The position numbers and the translations under genes are program-made. The notes beneath the pieces were generated by a model. That model saw only the letters and a list, made by a program, of their open reading frames with translations. It was not told the DNA's origin and did no database searches. From Symsagittifera roscoffensis (lineage: Eukaryota; Xenacoelomorpha; Acoela; Convolutidae), in assembly GCF_963678635.1 (NCBI RefSeq), contig NC_087071.1:14290226-14354225 (forward strand): a stretch of DNA of 64,000 nt. The letters run 5' to 3'. This document shows positions 59,579 through 64,000 of this stretch, one piece after another (within the stretch, counting starts at the first letter, position 1; every line of letters starts with the position of its first letter).

Positions 59579-60083
59579 ATAACCCTACAGTACAAGCCTC
59601 ACAATTGGGCCACAAAAATGATCGTAACAATCCTGATTGAAATAAATGCCTGTAACAACAATTTATTTATCAACAGCAAACGGGAGGGTCGGATCACATC
59701 TTGTCTGGGGTGATGAGTTCTATTGATTTTATACTTTTTTTTACTGTTTTTGGTTTTTCGGTTATTTTTTTATGTTTTTTGTTTTTTTTTGTGTACTATA
59801 CTACTTTTTGTTTTTATATATCTTTAAGTGTTTTTGGTCACGGACCACTCGGGAAATGAGGGGACCGCGAATCCCCCCACCCTTCCTGGTTCGTGAATTT
59901 TCGTGAATTTCCATGGTTCGTGAATAGGTTAAAAAGCTATTCACGGGTATCCCGAAGGCTTCCGCGTTCCGAACTACCCCTCCGCCCCGGCGGTTAGGGC
60001 CTATTAAGGGCGTTAATGTGGGCATCCGCTCGGCGCGGAGTGCTCGTTAACGGTTCTGCCGGTCATGATGCTAAAAAGAATAA

Positions 60084-60098
60084 CACCCAGGAGCGCCA
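60084..60098 (-). promoter_or_regulatory. El-2 primer-binding site
   Basis: Sense TGGCGCTCCTGGGTG, 12 bases inside the 5' LTR, the same tRNA-Asn-like site as El-1 but matching three or four bases less at its far end. Confidence 0.55.
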
Positions 60099-60110
60099 TA
60101 AAAACACCTA

Positions 60111-60964
60111 TCTAACATTCGCCCGGAAGATACATATCGACGGAAAATAAAGCTAGGTTCTAAGACGACTGGCTAACGTCTAAACAGAGCTCTACATGCT
60201 TTTCACCGTCTCTACCAAGCCAGTTCTTTTGGTGGTCTTTCTAACATCGGGTCGACAAAAAACGTTACTGTTCTCCGGCTTCGACCAGAACGCTCAAATT
60301 AACTTGTTTACATGCAAAACTAGTGAGTTCATAGCTGGGTCTCAGTATCCCCAGACCACGAGGTCACGCCTAAAAACAGGGCTACTACTACTTATTATCT
60401 TATTATTGTTTTTGTTCAGTAGATAAAAATCATCATCTCCATCGAAGATGGATCAACCCTTTCCCCTGACTTCTAGCTTATCATCGTCAAAAATGAATTC
60501 AGATGTTAAATAAATTCAATTCAGGACATAATAGGGAAGCTAAAAGTTTATAAAAAATGATTTCAGTTGCAGTCCCGAAACCCCTCCTGATTCCTGAATC
60601 CGGGGAAATAACAACCTTATCTTCTTTCCGGAAGGCTGTTTTTCTACCCTTCACCGTTGTTGTGAACGGCCTTGAAACGATTGTAGCGACACAATCGTTG
60701 CAACTCGGAACGGTCTCGGCTAACTCTGCTTTTTCTTCGATTCTGGTCTTCGTTTTTTTCGTGGTTATCTTCGTCGCAACTATTGTTGTTCTGATTTTCT
60801 TCTGGTTTTCTTCCAAAATGGCCGTTTTTGCCGTTTCTCAGAAGTGCGACTTCTCAGTTCGAATTTTTAAAGTTTCAAAATACCAGAATATCTTGACCTT
60901 CACCATTTGAATAATCGTCCCAATAACGTCACTTATCTCTCAAAACTGTCAGTTTAGAAGGTTG
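60111..60964 (-). repeat. El-2 5' LTR, outer U3 end missing
   Basis: Plus-strand TCTAACATTCGCCCGGAAGA to GAAGGTT. Sampled parts agree with 36727-37583 at roughly 97 percent. The outermost 58 bases of the 3' LTR, ending in GTCACA, have no match here, so the U3 tip was lost. Hairpin at 60676-60699. The first base pair TC shows TG mutated. Confidence 0.82.
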
Positions 60965-61307
60965 ATATCTTTGTACTAAAAAACTTCCTTTATTCAGATT
61001 TGAGAACTAAATTTTTTTGTGTTTAAAAATTCAGCGTCAATTTAAAAAGAAAAGTAAATTATAAATCTGGCCCTTTCGTTCAGTTACGGTCGTGTTCAAG
61101 CTGGATAGGGCCCATACCAGCATTATAAAAATAGCATTATTTTGAATGTTTATTTGTTTACTTAAGATGATTCCCAAATCACAGGTCGCAAAAAAAAACA
61201 CCTTATTTGCCAGTTGATAGTATGTTCAAATGTAGGAGTGTAAGTCAAATTATGCCAATGGAAAGCAAGACGAGAAACTTGGGCAACCGATGACAAGTGA
61301 AACAACA
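60965..61307. other. DNA between El-2 and the nested LTR pair, with dispersed repeat
   Basis: AT-rich, no gene. 61070-61140 (CCCTTTCGTTCAGTTACGG, GGATAGGGCCCATACCAGC, TTATAAAAAT) is the second copy of the repeat at 1690-1766. The remainder shows nothing I recognise. Confidence 0.5.
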
Positions 61308-61916
61308 TGTGACATTCGACCAGAATGTACGAAAATGCAAAGTCAGGATTCGATTTTTTATTTTGATATTGGAGTGGGAAGATTAACGGTTTCAAAGAAT
61401 TAGTGGTGTTAATTGTGCATTTTAGCGAACGAGGAAGAGTTAGTTTGAGCTAAAATGTTAGAAATTTGTTCAAAAAAAAGACACGTGACAACACGAACTT
61501 TCGCACACACTGAAAACGGCAAAAACAGAAGAAGAGTATTCTCAAAGAGAACAAGAGAACTCGTGAAGAAAAGCAGTAATCGGAAATTGTGTGACACTGA
61601 TCGAGATTGAACAAAAAACAACCTTACAAAGACCATTCCGAGTTGTAATGATTGTGCCGCTACAATCGTTACAACGCGAATCCCGAGAACAAGGAAGGGT
61701 GCAAGGAGCGTTTTTTCCCGTGTTCCAGAATCCGGAGGGGTCTCGGGAGGAGAAGTCAAACTGTATTTTATAAAGTTTTAGCTTCCTGGAGATGTCCTGA
61801 GTTGAACTCAATTAACATCTAAATTCATTTTCAGATCATGAGAAGCTAGGAATTAAGGGAAAGGGTTGATCCAGCTTCGTTGGAGATGATTATTTTCATC
61901 TACTGAACAAAAACAA
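61308..61916 (+). repeat. El-2-type LTR, plus strand, interrupted by El-3
   Basis: Starts TGTGACATTCGACCAGAATG, the sense start of the El-2 LTR. It keeps the hairpin (AATGATTGT-GCCGCT-ACAATCGTT, 61647-61670) and the GTTGATCCAGCTTCGTTGG block. It breaks off at CTACTGAACAAAAACAA, where the El-3 LTR begins. Divergence from El-2 is higher than between the El-2 LTRs, so it is an older insertion. Confidence 0.75.
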
Positions 61917-62823
61917 TGTGCCAATCTGCAGGATTGGCACAGTGTAACTTTCCGGCACAACAAAAAAATAGCATTAGAGGCCTTAGTGATTGAAAATTGT
62001 TAAAAAAGAGGCTAGAATATTCTGGAATTTTTTAATTTCAAAACTTCGATTGGCGAAGGAATATTTCTGAGGAATACGAAAAATGGCCACTTTTAACTAA
62101 TAGTGACAAAAAAGAGATCAACGACCAATTTAATTAAAAACAGTCGAACGAGAAAGAACTAAAAGACGAATCCTGTTATCGTGACAATCACACACAATAA
62201 GACACTTAGCGGAAGGAATTAGCTAGGGTTCAGTGGGGATTAGAAGAAATTAGAAGGAGGGTTCAGTGGGGAAGAAGTAAAGAGCAGTACCTTCCCGTGC
62301 CACGCATTGGGAGTAAAAACGACGTTATTTTAGAGAAAGCACGGAATCGGAGGCTCGGCCCCCAGAAACAATATGTAGGGAAGGACTGTAAAGAACTGAC
62401 TTTTTAGCTTTTCTGATGCCATAAACCTTTGAATTAACACCGGTATTTTTTGCTATTTTAGAATATGAGTAGCTAGAAAGAGGAAAAGGTCAATCCATCT
62501 CCATTGGATTGAAAATAGAACTGTCATAAAAAACATAGTAAAATAGGATATTCGAGCCGTCTTTTTATAGCAATCATGTAGTCTGAGGATCGGAGACCCA
62601 GCTATGTGGTTGTATTCGCATGTAAATGGAAGCTGATTAAAAGTCGTTTGACTGATGGCCTAAAAAAGATAAATCTTTACTTAGCCTTAGAAAGACCAGA
62701 AAAACAACTGACTAGGTCGAGACGGTGAAAAACGCGTAGATTTTAGGTCACTGACGCCGGCCAGTCGTCTATAGGTACTTTTGCTACGCTCCGTCACTGT
62801 GTAATATTCGGACGAATGTTACA
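61917..62823 (+). repeat. El-3 5' LTR (El-1 type)
   Basis: 907 bases from TGTGCCAATC to CGAATGTTACA, an El-1-type LTR in plus orientation. The U3 tip holds a 9-bp hairpin GTGCCAATC-TGCAG-GATTGGCAC. It interrupts the El-2-type LTR, so El-3 is the younger of the two. Followed by a PBS and an El-1-like leader, so it is a 5' LTR, not a solo LTR. Confidence 0.83.
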
Positions 62824-62835
62824 TAGACGTTCTTA

Positions 62836-62854
62836 TGGCGCTCCTGGGTGGACC
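62836..62854 (+). promoter_or_regulatory. El-3 primer-binding site
   Basis: TGGCGCTCCTGGGTGGACC, 12 bases after the LTR, equal to El-1 except one base (A for G near the end). It supports conservation of the primer tRNA and of the 12-base gap in three elements. Confidence 0.55.
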
Positions 62855-64000
62855 TGTCAAAGTCATAAGACCATCATGATCAGCAAAATTTTCGGCGACG
62901 AACCCTCCGCTCCGGACCTATGCCCGAGTTAGAGACCTTATGACCTTTGTTCTACTATGGGAAGGTGCCGACTCTCCGCCGAGTACTATTTAGTTTTTTA
63001 GCTGAGTTAAGATCGAAAATTCGTAAAACCGAACAAAAATAGTGTATAACCAAGAAAAAACCGAGAAAGCGTAAAACCGAACAAAAATAGTGTATAACCA
63101 AGAAAAAACCAAAAACAAATTTAGCTTGAAACAAAAAAGTACAAAAAACAGTAAAAAATCCAAAAAGACCAAAAACAACAAAAAAAAGTGACAATTTATA
63201 TGTTATTTCCGAACGAGATGCGATCTGACCTTCCTAGTTGTTGTTGTTTCAGATTGATTTTTATTATTTCTGATAGAAAGGTTGAGTGTTTTGTTTTTGG
63301 GTTAGGTACCCTCCCTTGAGTGTTATTTGAGTATTTAAGCACGTTAATGATGATTTTGCCGGTGACCGGAGGGTAGAGTGGCAAGCTGACCGACGTGTTC
63401 CAGACTCAACAGGGGCATCAGGGGCAACATCCACAACGACTGTTGGGTATCGTTGACACAATTTTAGTATCGCTCGGGTACTATTTCATTAAAACTTAAG
63501 TGGTGCGGGGCACAATTTGCGCTGTCCGATTGCACCCTCCATCGATTGCAAATTTCCGAAAAAAAGGTCTTAGTTTGGGTGTTTTAGTGCACAAGAGGGT
63601 ATAATATTATTGATTAACGACTAGTAATAGGTTATTTTCCTTATTAAATATTACTTATCTCCCATTTAGACCCAAGAAACACCCCAATGTTGTCGAAAAA
63701 AACTGATTTTCGACCAAACTATGAAACCCCAAAATTTCAGATATCCGACTTTTTCCGAACAGCAAAAAGCTTCTGTACAGTGATCTACTACGTAGTTGGA
63801 TCCCCCCAACTAAAGAAACCGCGCGGAAGAAGACTTAATAGAAGTTGGCGGATCAAGTCGATCAAATCTTTTCTAATTTTCCGAATTTCGTCAATTTGTT
63901 TTGAGGATCGAGTTGTAGAGTTGAAGCAAGAAAAATTTTTGTGTTAGGAGCGTGCTAGCATAACGTGCTCGGTTGCTAAAAAGATTTTTGAGTAACCCTC
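62855..64000 (+). mobile_element. El-3 leader, cut by the window edge
   Basis: Reverse-complement match of El-1 24500-25708 throughout: ATGATCAGCAAAATTTTCG, ACCCTCCG motifs at 62900 and 63305, the box at 63327-63351, CGACTGTTGGGTATCG at 63437, and ACCCCAATGTT..TCGACC after 63680. A 49-base tandem duplication (AAAACCGAACAAAAATAGTG) at 63025-63110 is not in El-1. No gene before the edge; gag would start about 1.7 kb further right. Confidence 0.75.

Larger units (their letters stand above)
57126..60083 (-). other. El-2 leader (5' untranslated region), about 3 kb
   Basis: No supported gene. It has a dense ACCCCTCCGGATTGG repeat cluster at 57880-58120, scattered copies to 59530, and the conserved boxes GATACCCAACAGTCG (59418) and CATTAACGTGCTTAAATACT (59553). 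Near gag it aligns with El-1 (TTCTCAAGTGGGCG at 57557). Otherwise AT-rich. Confidence 0.6.
36727..60964 (-). mobile_element. El-2: giant (about 24.2 kb) Ty3/gypsy-type LTR retrotransposon, more decayed
   Basis: Same gene order as El-1 with about half the residues identical by eye in conserved blocks, so the two are distinct families of one lineage. LTRs at 36727-37641 and 60111-about 60964 agree at roughly 97 percent in sampled segments. The 5' LTR lacks the outermost 60 or so bases of U3. Coding sequence is broken at more than 25 points, yet every domain of El-1 can be followed in order. RT reads YVND instead of YVDD. The second coding block spans 47303-38550. Confidence 0.87.

Noticed and set aside
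36727-60964. Contradiction between about 97 percent LTR identity and more than 25 coding breaks in El-2
   Set aside because: About 1.5 percent change per copy over 20 kb already predicts some 300 substitutions, including a dozen or so stops and several tens of small indels; neutral decay explains it.
62955-63194. Small hydrophobic membrane protein with repeated FLVIHYFCSVLR
   Set aside because: Created by a 49-base tandem duplication in AT-rich leader DNA; the El-1 leader has a single copy and no frame.
1-64000. Bacterial operon, phage, CRISPR, tRNA or rRNA genes
   Set aside because: No such signatures; introns, LINEs and LTR elements show animal nuclear DNA.

Overview
The window is animal nuclear DNA, most likely from an invertebrate that I cannot name. 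It has one intron-containing host gene and otherwise almost wall-to-wall retrotransposons. The host gene, on the minus strand at the left edge, is the 5' part of DBT, the E2 subunit of the mitochondrial branched-chain 2-oxoacid dehydrogenase. Two exons are visible and the rest lies left of base 1.

From 2216 rightward the DNA is layered retroelements. Two related LTR elements, both on the minus strand, are each about 24 kb: El-1 (2216-26621) and El-2 (36727-about 60964). Their LTRs are only about 0.9 kb, so the size comes from unusual coding content. In the sense direction each has: 5' LTR, a primer-binding site resembling the complement of a tRNA-Asn 3' end, a 2.8-3 kb leader with GGAGGG/CCCTCC-type repeats, gag (capsid, two CCHC knuckles), aspartic protease, Ty3/gypsy-type RT-RNase H, an acidic linker, integrase, and a macro-like (ADP-ribose-binding fold) domain. 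Then comes a spacer with TAACA repeats, a conserved 3' splice-site-like sequence, and a second coding block of about 8.7 kb. That block has coiled coil, an SGNH/GDSL hydrolase, a second SGNH-like domain and about 1,700 residues I cannot place. Last are a polypurine tract and the 3' LTR. Frame-by-frame comparison of the two decayed copies suggests the second block was one very long open frame, a second polyprotein placed where retroviruses keep env. A 13-nt sequence containing the PPT, TTGTCCGGGGAGT, recurs several times inside pol in both elements, as if internal plus-strand priming sites had multiplied.

A third element of the El-1 type (El-3, plus strand) begins at 61917, nested in an El-2-type LTR, and runs off the right edge.

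Between El-1 and El-2 lie non-LTR elements. LINE-1 (26622-about 31090, minus) is CR1/L2-like, with an SGNH-domain ORF1 and an ORF2 that opens with a 2A-like peptide, endonuclease and RT. LINE-2 (about 31345-35702, plus) has a PHD-like ORF1 and an endonuclease-RT ORF2. A 3' fragment of a third LINE (about 35776-36146, minus) meets LINE-2 tail to tail at an ATT microsatellite. All retroelement genes carry stops or frameshifts. No bacterial genes, tRNA, rRNA or CRISPR were seen.
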